A stretch of DNA of 42,036 nt from Pseudomonas sp. CBZ-4 (GTDB taxonomy: Bacteria; Pseudomonadota; Gammaproteobacteria; Pseudomonadales; Pseudomonadaceae): assembly GCF_000346755.1 (NCBI RefSeq), contig NZ_ANNV01000135.1, forward strand, positions 1 through 42,036, written 5' to 3'. Below the pieces are notes generated by a model. That model was not told the DNA's origin, ran no database searches, and worked only from the letters and a program-made list of their open reading frames with translations. Positions 34,127 to 42,036 of the stretch are shown piece by piece. How positions within the stretch are numbered: position 1 is the first letter of the stretch; every line of letters starts with the position of its first letter. The position numbers and the translations under genes are program-made.

Positions 34127-34762
34127 TCAAAAAGGCGCAGGGCACTCGAAGCGCAAACGCTCGCCGCTTTGCGGGTGGGTGAAGCTGAGCATGCTCGCGT
34201 GCAGGCACAGGCGCGGCCAGGCGGCCAGGGCTTGTTCGTGGGCGTACAGGCCGTCGCCCAACAGCGGGTGGCCGATGGAAAGCATGTGCACGCGCAATTG
34301 GTGCGAGCGCCCGGTAATCGGTGTCAGCTCCACGCGGCACCAGTCGCCGCAACGCTCCAGCACTTTCCAGAAGGTCAGCGCGTGTTTGCCGAATTCGTGG
34401 TCCACCACATGGCGCGGCTTGGTGGGCGGGTCGTAGCGCAGGGGCAGGTCGATGCTGCCGCTGTCCAGTTCCGGTTGGCCCCAGGCCAGGGCGGTGTAGG
34501 CTTTTTCGGTTTCACGGTCGTGAAACTGGCGGGACAGTTCGCGGTGCGTGTCGGCATCGCGGGCCAGCAGGATGATCCCTGAGGTTTCCCAGTCCAGGCG
34601 ATGGACGATGCGGGCTTCGGGGTAGCCGTTTTCCTGCAGGCGGGTGATCAGGCAGTCCTTGTTGTCGTCGGCGCGGCCAGGCACCGAGAGCAGCAGGGTC
34701 GGCTTGTTCACCACCAGGACAGCGTCGTCCTGATGAATGATGTGGATATTGGACAGCGGCAT
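34127..34762 (-). CDS. rluA: Dual-specificity pseudouridine synthase RluA
   Basis: This 211-residue enzyme isomerises uridine to pseudouridine in 23S rRNA (position 746 in E. coli) and in some tRNAs (position 32). The catalytic motif HRLDWETSG with its Asp is at about residues 54-62. LTPITGRSHQLRVHMLSIGHPLLGD follows near 150, as is typical for RluA/RluC/RluD. There is no S4 domain, as expected for RluA. ATG 34762 has GAGG 8 bases upstream; an extension to 34813 has no support. It lies downstream of minE in the same direction. Confidence 0.92.
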   Translation of the reverse strand: MPLSNIHIIHQDDAVLVVNKPTLLLSVPGRADDNKDCLITRLQENGYPEARIVHRLDWETSGIILLARDADTHRELSRQFHDRETEKAYTALAWGQPELDSGSIDLPLRYDPPTKPRHVVDHEFGKHALTFWKVLERCGDWCRVELTPITGRSHQLRVHMLSIGHPLLGDGLYAHEQALAAWPRLCLHASMLSFTHPQSGERLRFECPAPF

Positions 34763-34786
34763 TAAACAGCCTCGTAACAAACGCCA

Positions 34787-34841
34787 ACGGCGGCTCGCCC
34801 ATCCGTCGCCCAAACAGGGATCAGGATGAACGAGCCGCCGT
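34787..34841. repeat. Long-arm inverted repeat between minE and rluA
   Basis: ACGGCGGCTCG (34787-34797) and CGAGCCGCCGT (34831-34841) are perfect 11-base complements, 33 bases apart, in the gap between minE and rluA. There is no T tract, so it may be an mRNA-stabilising or attenuating hairpin rather than a terminator. Confidence 0.5.
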
Positions 34842-34858
34842 GGCGGCCGCCTGTTCGA

Positions 34859-35113
34859 TCAACGATCAGGCAGGGTGATATTGAGTTCCAGAATCGAGCA
34901 GCTGCCGTCGTTTTCCAGGGCGACATGCACGTCATCGTTGCCGATATTGACGTACTTGCGGATCACCTCGACCAGTTCCTTCTGCAAGGCTGGCAGGTAG
35001 TCCGGCGTACTGCGTTGGCCGCGTTCGTGCGCCACGATGATCTGTAGACGCTCTTTCGCTACCGACGCGGTACTTGGCTTTTTGTTGGCGCGAAAGAAGT
35101 CGAGAAATTTCAT
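34859..35113 (-). CDS. minE: Cell division topological specificity factor MinE
   Basis: This 84-residue protein stimulates the MinD ATPase and drives the pole-to-pole Min oscillation that places the division septum. The N-terminal membrane-targeting/anti-MinCD region (MKFLDFFRANKKPS) and the MinD-contact segment VAKERLQIIVAHER are clear. The C-terminal dimer domain follows. The gene starts 3 bases after the minD stop, with GGAGG just upstream, so translation is probably coupled. Confidence 0.97.
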   Translation of the reverse strand: MKFLDFFRANKKPSTASVAKERLQIIVAHERGQRSTPDYLPALQKELVEVIRKYVNIGNDDVHVALENDGSCSILELNITLPDR

Positions 35114-35116
35114 TGT

Positions 35117-35929
35117 TTAGTTGCCTCCAAAGATACGCTCGAAGAATCCCTTCTTCTTTACATCGAGGAAGCGATGTTCCACGGTCTTGCCGAGCAAGCG
35201 ATCAACCGCATCGCTGTACGCCTGGCCGGCGTCGCTCTGGTCATCGAGAATCACCGGCACGCCCTGGTTGGATGCCTTCAGCACGGCCTGGGATTCCGGG
35301 ATCACGCCCAGCAGGGTCACTGCGAGGATGTCCTTCACGTCTTCAACACCGAGCATTTCGCCGTTGCTGACGCGCTCAGGGTTGTAACGGGTCAGGAGCA
35401 GGTGTTCCTTGATCGGGTCTTCACCCTTTTCGGCGCGCTGGGACTTGCTGGCCAGCAGGCCGAGCATGCGGTCCGAGTCACGTACCGAGGACACTTCCGG
35501 GTTGGTCACGACGATGGCTTCATCGGCGAAGTACATCGCCAGGTGAGCACCGGTCTCGATGCCGGCCGGGGAGTCGCACACCACGTATTCGAAGGTTTCC
35601 TTCAGTTCAGCGAGGACTTTGCCTACGCCTTCCTTGGTCAACGCATCTTTGTCGCGGGTCTGGCTGGCAGCCAATACGTACAGGTTCTCAAGGCGCTTGT
35701 CCTTGATCAGGGCCTGTTGCAGGTTGGCTTCGCCGTTGACCACGTTGACGAAGTCGTACACCACGCGGCGTTCGCAGCCCATGATCAGGTCGAGGTTACG
35801 CAAACCGACGTCGAAGTCGACGATGACTGTCTTGTGGCCGCGCAGAGCGAGGCCGGTACCGATAGCGGCGCTGGTGGTGGTCTTACCCACACCACCCTTG
35901 CCGGATGTAACCACGAGAATCTTGGCCAA
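35117..35929 (-). CDS. minD: Septum site-determining ATPase MinD
   Basis: This 270-residue membrane-associated ATPase recruits MinC to the membrane and is displaced by MinE. The deviant Walker A (SGKGGVGKTTTSA, residues 9-21), switch I/II segments (VIVDFDVGLRNLD; VVCDSPAGIETGA) and a C-terminal amphipathic membrane-targeting helix (DVKKKGFFERIFGGN) are all present. It is in the order minC-minD-minE, but about 200 bases separate it from minC. That gap may carry its own promoter. Confidence 0.97.
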   Translation of the reverse strand: MAKILVVTSGKGGVGKTTTSAAIGTGLALRGHKTVIVDFDVGLRNLDLIMGCERRVVYDFVNVVNGEANLQQALIKDKRLENLYVLAASQTRDKDALTKEGVGKVLAELKETFEYVVCDSPAGIETGAHLAMYFADEAIVVTNPEVSSVRDSDRMLGLLASKSQRAEKGEDPIKEHLLLTRYNPERVSNGEMLGVEDVKDILAVTLLGVIPESQAVLKASNQGVPVILDDQSDAGQAYSDAVDRLLGKTVEHRFLDVKKKGFFERIFGGN

Positions 35930-36129
35930 GGTGTTTCACCCCTAAGGAAAAAGGACTTTTCAGTCCCTGAAAAACATCTCTTGGAACTCGCCGCAGGCGG
36001 ACAGCCTTTGTAGGGAAAAGACGGGTTTGCGCAGAAAAAACGCCAACCTTCAGATGTTCCTACACAAGTAATGCCAGTTTCGCTGTGCTATCAGAGTCTA
36101 GAGATGCTTGGAAAATGCGGCAGTATCCG

Positions 36130-36867
36130 TTAAAGACGGATGATGTTCAACACATCGCCCGACAGGCTGACTTGTACCCCGGCCCCCCACAGCGGATCAC
36201 GGCGCAAATCTTCGGAAACCTTGTAACGGCCTGCGATGGACACTAGCTCAGCGGTCAATTGCTGGCAAAAAATCCGCGCCTTGGTATCACCCTTGATGCC
36301 GGCCAGGGCACGGCCACGCATCGGGCCGTATACATGGATGTTGCCATCGGCGAGAAGTTCCGCCCCTGGGCTGACCGAGGAGATCACTACAAGGTCGCTA
36401 CCCTCGGCGTAAATTTGCTGCCCGCCGCGTACGGGCGAGGTGATGATCTTTGTAGGCTTGATCGTCGGTGCCGGCGGTTTTTCCGGTTTTTTCTTCTCTT
36501 CAGCGACCAATGGTTCGATTGGTCGCTCCCGCGCGCCGGACGGCGGCAGTACTGGCAGTTCAATGGCGATGGCCGCGGCAATGTCTTCGATACGGCTGGC
36601 ACGAATCGCCAGGGTGCGCAGGCCATGGGAGCGGCACACGCGCATCAGGCCGGGCAGGTCGATCAGGCCCTGGCCAGCCGGGAGTTTGTCCAGGGCCAGT
36701 ACCAGCGGGGCATTGTTGAAAAAGTTCGGCGCCAGGGCGACCTTGGCGGCGAGCTGGCGGTCCAGGGCGTCGAGGTCGTTGCGGGCCAGTTCCAGCACGG
36801 TGATGGCGAGCATGCTGCCTTTCAGCTGGAACACGGGATCTTGGTCTAGCGGTTCGGTTTGGCTCAT
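36130..36867 (-). CDS. minC: Septum inhibitor MinC
   Basis: This 245-residue inhibitor of FtsZ assembly is positioned by MinD. The N-terminal FtsZ-inhibiting domain is about 1-105. A Pro/Lys-rich linker (about 115-140) leads to the C-terminal MinD-binding beta-helix domain, with PVRGGQQIYAEGSDLVVIS and LADGNIHVYGPMRGRALAG. The MSQTEPLDQ start at 36867 matches the family N-terminus. In-frame GTG (36891) and ATG (36876) starts cannot be excluded, and no strong ribosome-binding site decides. It is divergent from the acyltransferase gene. Confidence 0.94.
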   Translation of the reverse strand: MSQTEPLDQDPVFQLKGSMLAITVLELARNDLDALDRQLAAKVALAPNFFNNAPLVLALDKLPAGQGLIDLPGLMRVCRSHGLRTLAIRASRIEDIAAAIAIELPVLPPSGARERPIEPLVAEEKKKPEKPPAPTIKPTKIITSPVRGGQQIYAEGSDLVVISSVSPGAELLADGNIHVYGPMRGRALAGIKGDTKARIFCQQLTAELVSIAGRYKVSEDLRRDPLWGAGVQVSLSGDVLNIIRL

Positions 36868-36986
36868 GGTCGGCATAAAGCGGCTTGTCACGAAAAGTGT
36901 CGAGACTTATAACGAGAACATCCACTGGCCGCAAGCCGAGTCGAACCGTTGTAGAATGCGCGGCCCTGTCTTTACCGGAATCTGTA

Positions 36987-37922
36987 ATGGATCGCCCGCG
37001 TTTTCGAGCTGTATTTTTTCACCCGCGTTTCTGGCTGTTATGGCTGGGGCTCGGCCTGCTGTGGCTGGTCACCCAGTTGCCCTACCGTGCGCTGTTGACC
37101 ATTGGTCGCCTGCTGGGTGCGGGGATGTACCGTGTGGCCGGCGAACGCCGCCGCATCGCCGCGCGAAACCTGGAACTGTGCTTCCCGGAAAAATCCGCGA
37201 AAGAGCGTAAACATTTGCTTAAAGAAAACTTTGCCTCCACCGGCATCGCGTTCTTTGAGATGGCCATGAGCTGGTGGTGGTCGCGCCAGCGCCTGGCGCG
37301 CCTGGCCCATGTCGAAGGGCTGGAACACCTCAAGCAGGCCCAACTGGATGGCAAGGGCGTGATCCTCATGGCCCTGCACTTCACCACCCTGGAAATCGGA
37401 GCGGCGTTGCTGGGGCAGAAGCACACCATCGATGGCATGTACCGCGAACACGGCAACCCGTTGTTCGACTATATCCAGCGCCGTGGCCGCGAGCGCCACA
37501 ACCTCGACTCCCTGGCCATCGAGCGCGAAGACGTGCGCGGCATGCTCAAGCTGCTACGCGCCGGCCGTGCGATCTGGTATGCGCCGGACCAGGACTACGG
37601 CGCCAAGCAGAGCATCTTCGTGCCGCTGTTCGGCATCCAGGCCGCCACGGTGCCGGCCACCAGCAAATTCGCCAAGTTGGGCAAGGCACTGGTGGTGCCG
37701 TTCACCCAGGAGCGCCTGGCGGACGGCAATGGTTACCGGCTGGTGATCCATCCGCCGTTGACCGACTTCCCGGGCGAAAGTGATGAGGCCGACTGCCTGC
37801 GCATCAACCAGTGGGTCGAAGCCTCGGTACGCCAATGCCCCGAGCAGTACCTGTGGACCCACCGCCGCTTCAAGAGCCGGCCACCGGGTGAGCCCAAGCT
37901 GTACGAAAAACGCCGCCGATAA
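36987..37922 (+). CDS. Lipid A biosynthesis acyltransferase, LpxL/HtrB type
   Basis: This 311-residue inner-membrane acyltransferase adds a secondary acyl chain (lauroyl in related enzymes) to the lipid A precursor. A membrane anchor lies at about 14-33. The catalytic HX4E motif is His131-Glu136 in LMALHFTTLEIG, and WYAPDQDYG near 200 is the second conserved block. Pseudomonas has more than one homologue, so LpxL versus paralogue names are not decided here. ATG 36987 is used; a possible -10 (TAGAAT) lies at 36952-36957. It is syntenic with P. aeruginosa PA3242, beside minC. Confidence 0.9.
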   Translation: MDRPRFRAVFFHPRFWLLWLGLGLLWLVTQLPYRALLTIGRLLGAGMYRVAGERRRIAARNLELCFPEKSAKERKHLLKENFASTGIAFFEMAMSWWWSRQRLARLAHVEGLEHLKQAQLDGKGVILMALHFTTLEIGAALLGQKHTIDGMYREHGNPLFDYIQRRGRERHNLDSLAIEREDVRGMLKLLRAGRAIWYAPDQDYGAKQSIFVPLFGIQAATVPATSKFAKLGKALVVPFTQERLADGNGYRLVIHPPLTDFPGESDEADCLRINQWVEASVRQCPEQYLWTHRRFKSRPPGEPKLYEKRRR

Positions 37923-37936
37923 AACAGACGAACACT

Positions 37937-38027
37937 TGTGGCGAGGGAGTTTGCTCCCGCTGGAGTGCGAAGCGCTCCCCAGATTTTGGGGCCGCTACGC
38001 AGCCCAGCGGGAGCAAGCTCCCTCGCC
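37937..38027. repeat. REPIN of a second REP class
   Basis: GTGGCGAGGGAGTTTGCTCC (from 37939) and its inverse (to 38027) enclose a third palindrome, AGCGCTCCCC...GGGGCCGCT-like. The core GAGGGAGNTTGCTCCCGCTGG is different from all other REP units in the window. Confidence 0.87.
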
Positions 38028-38063
38028 CAAAAGACCGACCTTTCCCCCACATGGAGTGACGCG

Positions 38064-39206
38064 ATGCGCCCAGCTGAACCGGTTACAGGCTTGATTCTTT
38101 CCGGCGGTGGGGCGCGAGCGGCGTATCAAGTGGGGGTGTTGGCGGCGATTGCCGAGCTATTGCCGCCAGGGGCGCCGAACCCGTTTCCGGTGATCGTCGG
38201 CACCTCGGCCGGCGCGATCAATGCCGTCAGCCTGGCCAGCGGTGCCACGGATTTCACTGCGGCGATCCAGCGCCTTACGGCCTTCTGGCAGGGCTTTCGC
38301 AGTCATCTGGTGCTACGCAGTGATTGGCCGGGGGTGATTCGCCAGGCGAGTCGCTTCTTTATTCACAGTTTGCTCGGGCTGGGCTCGCAAATGCCGGTGG
38401 CGCTGCTCAACAGCACACCGCTGAAGGCGTTGCTCAAGGACAAGCTGCACCTGGACGGCATCGACGAGGCCATCCGTAACAAGCACCTGCATGCGGTCGC
38501 GGTGACGGCCTTTGGCTATGAGTCCGGACAGGCGGTGACCTTCTACCAGGGCGGCGGCACCATCGACGCCTGGTTGCGCCATCGGCGTATCGGCGTACCG
38601 ACGCAACTCTCCGTTGAGCACCTGCTGGCCAGCTCGGCGATCCCGTTGCTGTTCGCCCCGGTGAAACTCGACCACGAATACTTCGGTGATGGCGCCGTGC
38701 GGCAATCCGCGCCCATCAGCCCGGCCCTGCACCTGGGTGCCAGTCGGGTGCTGGTGGTGGGCGTCAGCGGCAACCCCCGTGGCAATGAGCCGGCTGTGCA
38801 GCGCACGTTCACCGGCCAGGAGCCGACCCTGGCGCAGATCGGCGGGCATATGCTCAACAGCACGTTCATTGACAGCCTGGAAAGTGATATCGAGTTGCTG
38901 GAACGCCTCAACCAGTTCAGCCATTTCCAGCCGGCCGACAGCGCGGCCCGTGGCCTGGCGCCGGTGGAAGTGCTGGTGATTGCGCCGAGCCAGCCCATCG
39001 ACGAGATCGCGGCACGGCATCGCCAGGAATTGCCGGCGGCGTTGCGCCTGTTCTTGCGTGGGCCAGGGGCAACCAAGACGAGCGGGGCGGGGGTGTTGAG
39101 TTACTTGCTGTTCGAGGCGGGGTATTGCAGCGAGTTGATCGAGTTGGGGCGGCGGGATGCGTTGGCCAAGCGCGACGAAATCACCCGATTTCTCGGCCTT
39201 GAATAG
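38064..39206 (+). CDS. Patatin-like phospholipase
   Basis: This is a 380-residue patatin-family lipid acyl hydrolase. The glycine-rich oxyanion loop SGGGARAAYQVGVL (13-26), nucleophile Ser48 in GTSAG and the catalytic Asp in FGDGAVRQ (about residue 210) are all in place, so the Ser-Asp dyad is intact. There is no signal peptide, which suggests a cytoplasmic or peripheral membrane enzyme. ATG 38064 (GGAG 7-8 bases upstream) is preferred, because earlier in-frame codons lie in the REPIN. It follows the lipid A acyltransferase as PA3241 does in P. aeruginosa. The true substrate is unknown. Confidence 0.88.
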   Translation: MRPAEPVTGLILSGGGARAAYQVGVLAAIAELLPPGAPNPFPVIVGTSAGAINAVSLASGATDFTAAIQRLTAFWQGFRSHLVLRSDWPGVIRQASRFFIHSLLGLGSQMPVALLNSTPLKALLKDKLHLDGIDEAIRNKHLHAVAVTAFGYESGQAVTFYQGGGTIDAWLRHRRIGVPTQLSVEHLLASSAIPLLFAPVKLDHEYFGDGAVRQSAPISPALHLGASRVLVVGVSGNPRGNEPAVQRTFTGQEPTLAQIGGHMLNSTFIDSLESDIELLERLNQFSHFQPADSAARGLAPVEVLVIAPSQPIDEIAARHRQELPAALRLFLRGPGATKTSGAGVLSYLLFEAGYCSELIELGRRDALAKRDEITRFLGLE

Positions 39207-39211
39207 ATCTG

Positions 39212-39302
39212 AATGTGGGAGCTGGCTTGCCTGCGATAGCGGTGTGCCAGCCAACACATTTGGCACAGACAGATGGCTATCGCAGGCAAGCCAGCTCCCA
39301 CA
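39212..39302. repeat. REPIN: inverted REP pair
   Basis: Forward unit at 39212-39238 (GTGGGAGCTGGCTTGCCTGC) and inverse at 39278-39302. It lies between the convergent patatin and Tsx-like genes. Confidence 0.9.
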
Positions 39303-39320
39303 GGAGACTAGCAGCGCTCG

Positions 39321-40106
39321 TTAGAAGTGGTACTTGACCAGGAAGCTCGCCGTGTCCTGGTTGGTCTTGAATGCACCGGAATCTTCGATCCCGTACTTGT
39401 TCTTCCAGTAGTCGTATTCAAAACCGACATACAACTGCTTCGCGCCCCAGTTCATCGCCTTGCCCAGGTCATATTTGACCTGCGGGTTGAAGTGCAGGTT
39501 GGCGTGGTAAGTGCCACGGGCGTTCTTGTCGTTGTCCACCACCCAATCCATAAAGCCATCGATCAGGATGTCGGAGTTGCCCACTGGCAGGGTGTAGGCC
39601 CATACCGGGGTGATCTGCCAGACGCCATCGCCCGGGCGGTTGCCTTCGGTCTGGCGCTGGTAGAAGTTCAACTGGAAGTAGTCGAAGCCCGGCACGTTCA
39701 AGTCAAAGCCAGGGCCGAACAGGTACGACTCGTTGTCGCCTTCGCCGAACTCGTAAGTAAAGGCCAGCAGCACGTCCTTGATCGGGCCAAAGGACAGGTC
39801 TTGATTAAAGATCTTGCCGAACGACAGGCGTGGGCTGATTTCGCCGTAGTAAGTACTCGGGCCGACGTTGCCGTCTTCCTTGCCGTTGTAAAAGATGCGG
39901 TCGACAAACAGGAAGTTGTCGCCGTACTTCCAGGCATCGGCATGTTCGAACGTGACGGTTTGCTGGATCTGCGGGTTGACGGTGAAGTTCTTGCCCCACA
40001 AGTAGGTCAGGCTGTTGTTTTGCCATTGCAGCAGGTCACCGGCCACGGCTTGGCCACCGGTCAGCAGGGATCCCGCCAGCATCAGGCCTTTGAACATAGG
40101 TTTCAT
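39321..40106 (-). CDS. Nucleoside-specific outer membrane channel, Tsx-like
   Basis: This 261-residue outer-membrane beta barrel probably lets nucleosides in. The signal peptide is MKPMFKGLMLAGSLLTGGQAVA. Alternating aromatic strands follow, starting LLQWQNNSLTYLWGKNF, a Tsx/nucleoside-channel signature. The last residue is Phe in SFLVKYHF, as required for barrel assembly. The adjacent nucleobase permease supports a purine/nucleoside uptake role. A sigma-54-like element and an A-rich leader (see 40218-40234) suggest control by nitrogen and carbon status. Confidence 0.85.
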   Translation of the reverse strand: MKPMFKGLMLAGSLLTGGQAVAGDLLQWQNNSLTYLWGKNFTVNPQIQQTVTFEHADAWKYGDNFLFVDRIFYNGKEDGNVGPSTYYGEISPRLSFGKIFNQDLSFGPIKDVLLAFTYEFGEGDNESYLFGPGFDLNVPGFDYFQLNFYQRQTEGNRPGDGVWQITPVWAYTLPVGNSDILIDGFMDWVVDNDKNARGTYHANLHFNPQVKYDLGKAMNWGAKQLYVGFEYDYWKNKYGIEDSGAFKTNQDTASFLVKYHF

Positions 40107-40543
40107 TCGGTTGCTCCCGAGTTAAAGTTTTGTGGTTTTTCTTCTACGCAGGCGCTCTGGTGTGGCGCCTTTTGGTTCGCTGCAAAAATCGTCTGTTCGG
40201 TCAGCTTTAATGCTTTTAGCAAGAGCTGCGCCAAGGTGTTTAAAAAGCCAAAAAATCCCCGTCGGCTGCATGAGATGCAGTCGAATTCAGAGGACGTTTG
40301 CGCACTTTGGCAGCAGACATTAGGCCGGGATAAGTTGGCCTTGCAGTCAGCTTTTACATTCGCTGTTTTTTTTTGAGTCGATTCGAGCGGGCGCGGAGAA
40401 TACTGGCTCCAAAGCCTTGGCTCAAGTGCGCTGTTAAAGAGCGCGTGGGGCGAGAATGGGGCACGGCTTGTGGCCGGCCCCGGGTGAATGGCGTGCATGT
40501 CGGTGTTCCCTGTCTGTTTTTGTTTTTGTAATGAACGAAGGAA
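40107..40543. other. 437-base intergenic region upstream of the Tsx-like gene
   Basis: No protein gene is convincing here. On the reverse strand it holds a sigma-54-like element (40218-40234), an A-rich leader stretch (AAGAAAAACCACAAAAC, about 40129-40145) and the GGGAG ribosome-binding site of the Tsx-like gene. The left part lies downstream of the permease. A run of nine T residues is at about 40367-40376, with no strong stem beside it. Confidence 0.5.
40218..40234 (-). promoter_or_regulatory. Candidate sigma-54 (RpoN) promoter of the Tsx-like gene
   Basis: The reverse strand reads TTGGCGCAGCTCTTGCT. The GG and GC pairs are exactly 10 bases apart, as in the -24/-12 consensus TGGCACG-N4-TTGCW. 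It lies about 112 bases upstream of the start codon. By-eye prediction only. Confidence 0.45.
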
Positions 40544-41890
40544 TCAATGCGAGTGGGCGACTTCCGGGCGTTCCGCGCCGCCGAGGATGTTGAACAGCAC
40601 ATTCAGCGACAACGCGCTGAGGGTGGCCATGGCGATGCCACTGTGGGTAATCGGGCTCATCCACAGCGGCAGTTGCGCGAAGAACTCCGGGCGTACTACC
40701 GGGATCAGGCCCATGCCGATACTTACCGCCACCAGCAACTGGTTGCGGCGGTCGGCGATGTCGGCTTCCTGGAGGATCTTGATTCCGGTCGCGGCCACCA
40801 TGCCGAACATGGCAATCGCCGCACCGCCGAGCACTGCCGGCGGAATCGACGCCACCAGGTACGCGGCTTTCGGCAGCAGGCTGAGCACGATCAGGAACGC
40901 GCCAGCCATGATCGTCACCGAACGGCAACGCACGCCGGTCATCTGCACCAGGCCGATATTTTGCGCAAAGGACGAGTGGGTAAAGGTGTTGAAGAACCCG
41001 GCCACAAACGAGGCGCCGGCATCACACAACAGGCCACGGCGGAGCATTTTCGGGGTGACGTCCTGGCCGGTGATCTTGCCCAGGGCGAGAAACATCCCGG
41101 TGGACTCGACAAAGATGATCACCACCACCAGGCACATCGACAGGATGGGCGCCAACTCGAATTTGGGCATGCCGAAGTGCAACGGTGTCACCACCTGCAC
41201 CCACGGCGCCTGGGCCAGGCCGCTGAGGTCGACCATGCCGAGCAGGCCGCACAGCACGTAGCCCAGGCCCATGCCGATCAGCACCGAGATGTTCACCCAG
41301 AAACCGCGCATGAAACGGTTGATCAGCAGGATGGTGCCCAGTACCAGCGCGGCAATCGCCAGGTAGATCGGCGAGCCGAAGGTGGCCGCTGCGCTGCCGC
41401 CGCCGGCCCAGTTTACGGCCACTGGAAACAGCGACAGGCCGATGGCCGTAATCACGGTGCCGGTGACCAGGGGCGGGAAGAAGCGCACCACCTTGGACAT
41501 GAACGGCGCGATGATCATGCCGAAGAACCCGGCGGCGATGGTCGCGCCGAAGATCCCCTGCAAGCCGATACCGGGCATGCCGGCCATGGCCACCATGCTG
41601 CCGACGGCGGCGAAACTGGCGCCCATCATCACTGGCATGCGAATGCCCACCGGGCCGATGCCGAATGACTGCACCATGGTGGCGATACCGGCCACCAGCA
41701 GGTCGGCGTTGATCAGAAAAGCGATTTCTTCACGGCTCAGGCCGGCGGCCTGGCCAATGATCAGGGGCACGGCGACGGCGCCGCCGTACATCAGCAAGAC
41801 GTGTTGCAGGCCTACCAGAATCAGTTGCAAGAGGGGCAGCCGCACCATGGCGGGTGCGGCAGGAATCTGCGGTTCGGCTAACTCGGTCAT
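40544..41890 (-). CDS. NCS2 family nucleobase (xanthine/uric acid/uracil type) permease
   Basis: This is a 448-residue inner-membrane symporter of the NCS2 family. It has about 14 hydrophobic segments, the QH motif LVGLQHVLLMYGGAVAVP near the N-terminus and a family signature around FTHSSFAQNIGLVQMTGVRCR. The substrate cannot be fixed by eye, but sequence flavour and the neighbouring nucleoside channel favour a purine base. ATG 41890 has GAGGTG upstream; a longer frame to 42025 would run into a REP. The leader contains AACAATAA and AACAACACAACA stretches that fit Hfq/Crc binding. Confidence 0.88.
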   Translation of the reverse strand: MTELAEPQIPAAPAMVRLPLLQLILVGLQHVLLMYGGAVAVPLIIGQAAGLSREEIAFLINADLLVAGIATMVQSFGIGPVGIRMPVMMGASFAAVGSMVAMAGMPGIGLQGIFGATIAAGFFGMIIAPFMSKVVRFFPPLVTGTVITAIGLSLFPVAVNWAGGGSAAATFGSPIYLAIAALVLGTILLINRFMRGFWVNISVLIGMGLGYVLCGLLGMVDLSGLAQAPWVQVVTPLHFGMPKFELAPILSMCLVVVIIFVESTGMFLALGKITGQDVTPKMLRRGLLCDAGASFVAGFFNTFTHSSFAQNIGLVQMTGVRCRSVTIMAGAFLIVLSLLPKAAYLVASIPPAVLGGAAIAMFGMVAATGIKILQEADIADRRNQLLVAVSIGMGLIPVVRPEFFAQLPLWMSPITHSGIAMATLSALSLNVLFNILGGAERPEVAHSH

Positions 41891-41909
41891 GCAACACCTC
41901 GGATCTTTT

Positions 41910-41927
41910 TTATTGTTGTGTTGTTTG
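41910..41927 (-). promoter_or_regulatory. A-rich leader motif of the permease gene (candidate Hfq/Crc site)
   Basis: On the reverse strand the sequence AACAACACAACAATAA ends about 10 bases before the ribosome-binding site and includes AACAATAA, which fits AANAANAA. Such sites let Hfq/Crc repress translation of catabolic and transport genes in Pseudomonas. Confidence 0.45.
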
Positions 41928-41977
41928 GCATTCAATTGCCGGGTGGAACTCAATCTACAAACTTGCACGGTGCCAAC

Positions 41978-42036
41978 TGTGGGAGTTGGCTTATGTGGGA
42001 GCTGGCTTGCCTGCGATGCAGGCACCTCGGTCTTTC
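41978..42036. repeat. REP with extra half unit, cut by the window end
   Basis: GTGGGAGTTGGCTT is followed by AT and a full unit GTGGGAGCTGGCTTGCCTGC. The pattern is the same half-plus-full head as at 34008. The partner unit, if any, lies beyond the window. Confidence 0.85.

Noticed and set aside
157..42036. REP arrays as a possible CRISPR
   Set aside because: The repeats are inverted, scattered and lack regular spacers; no cas genes are present.

Overview
The window is a piece of a Pseudomonas chromosome, most likely from the P. fluorescens group. It is GC-rich, has Pseudomonas-type codon use, carries pyoverdine genes very close to those of P. aeruginosa, and is dotted with REP/REPIN repeats of the kind typical of fluorescent pseudomonads. 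No tRNA, rRNA, CRISPR array, intact transposase or phage gene was seen.

Layout. 1-153: last codons of nrdB. 280-14822: the pyoverdine core, with iron-starvation sigma factor pvdS (reverse), a divergent pvdG-pvdL unit (thioesterase and 4294-residue chromophore NRPS) and a probable PvdS-dependent promoter between them. 14823-21650: an accessory stretch with two paralogous 904-codon Ig-like/beta-sandwich genes. They are separated by a scar made of the 3' end of dsbG fused to the 3' end of pvdL. The second copy is interrupted by one amber codon. Both copies are preceded by the same palindrome plus stem-loop leader. 21650-27137: a Dsb cluster (dsbG, a TlpA-like membrane thioredoxin, dsbD) divergent from a two-component system that looks like the copper-responsive DsbRS of P. 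aeruginosa. 27260-28027: an AmpDh3-like amidase. 28213-29914: pvdH (diaminobutyrate synthesis) and an mbtH-like gene, each with its own PvdS-type promoter. 30039-34762 (reverse): a large MscS-family channel, a small membrane protein, aminopeptidase apeB and pseudouridine synthase rluA. 34859-36867 (reverse): minC-minD-minE. 36987-39206: an LpxL/HtrB-type acyltransferase and a patatin-like protein. 39321-41890 (reverse): a Tsx-like nucleoside channel and an NCS2 nucleobase permease.

How the genes work together. Fur should repress pvdS. PvdS should then switch on pvdG-pvdL, pvdH and mbtH through three boxes of the form TAAWT-N16-CGT, all with the same 16-base spacing. PvdH makes the diaminobutyrate that the last adenylation domain of PvdL appears built to select (pocket read as DIWELTADD), and MbtH-like proteins help such domains. 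The dsb genes form a periplasmic disulfide reduction/isomerisation system under a divergent regulator pair, with a candidate 11-bp-period operator between them.

The most unusual part is 14823-21650. The order pvdL - Ig-like gene - dsbG' : 'pvdL - Ig-like gene - dsbG is what a tandem duplication or accretion event with breakpoints in pvdL and dsbG would leave. The flanking remnants are still close to their parents, whereas the two Ig-like genes are strongly diverged and have unrelated-looking C-terminal domains. This suggests an exchangeable, variable locus rather than a simple recent duplication. The function of these proteins is unknown.
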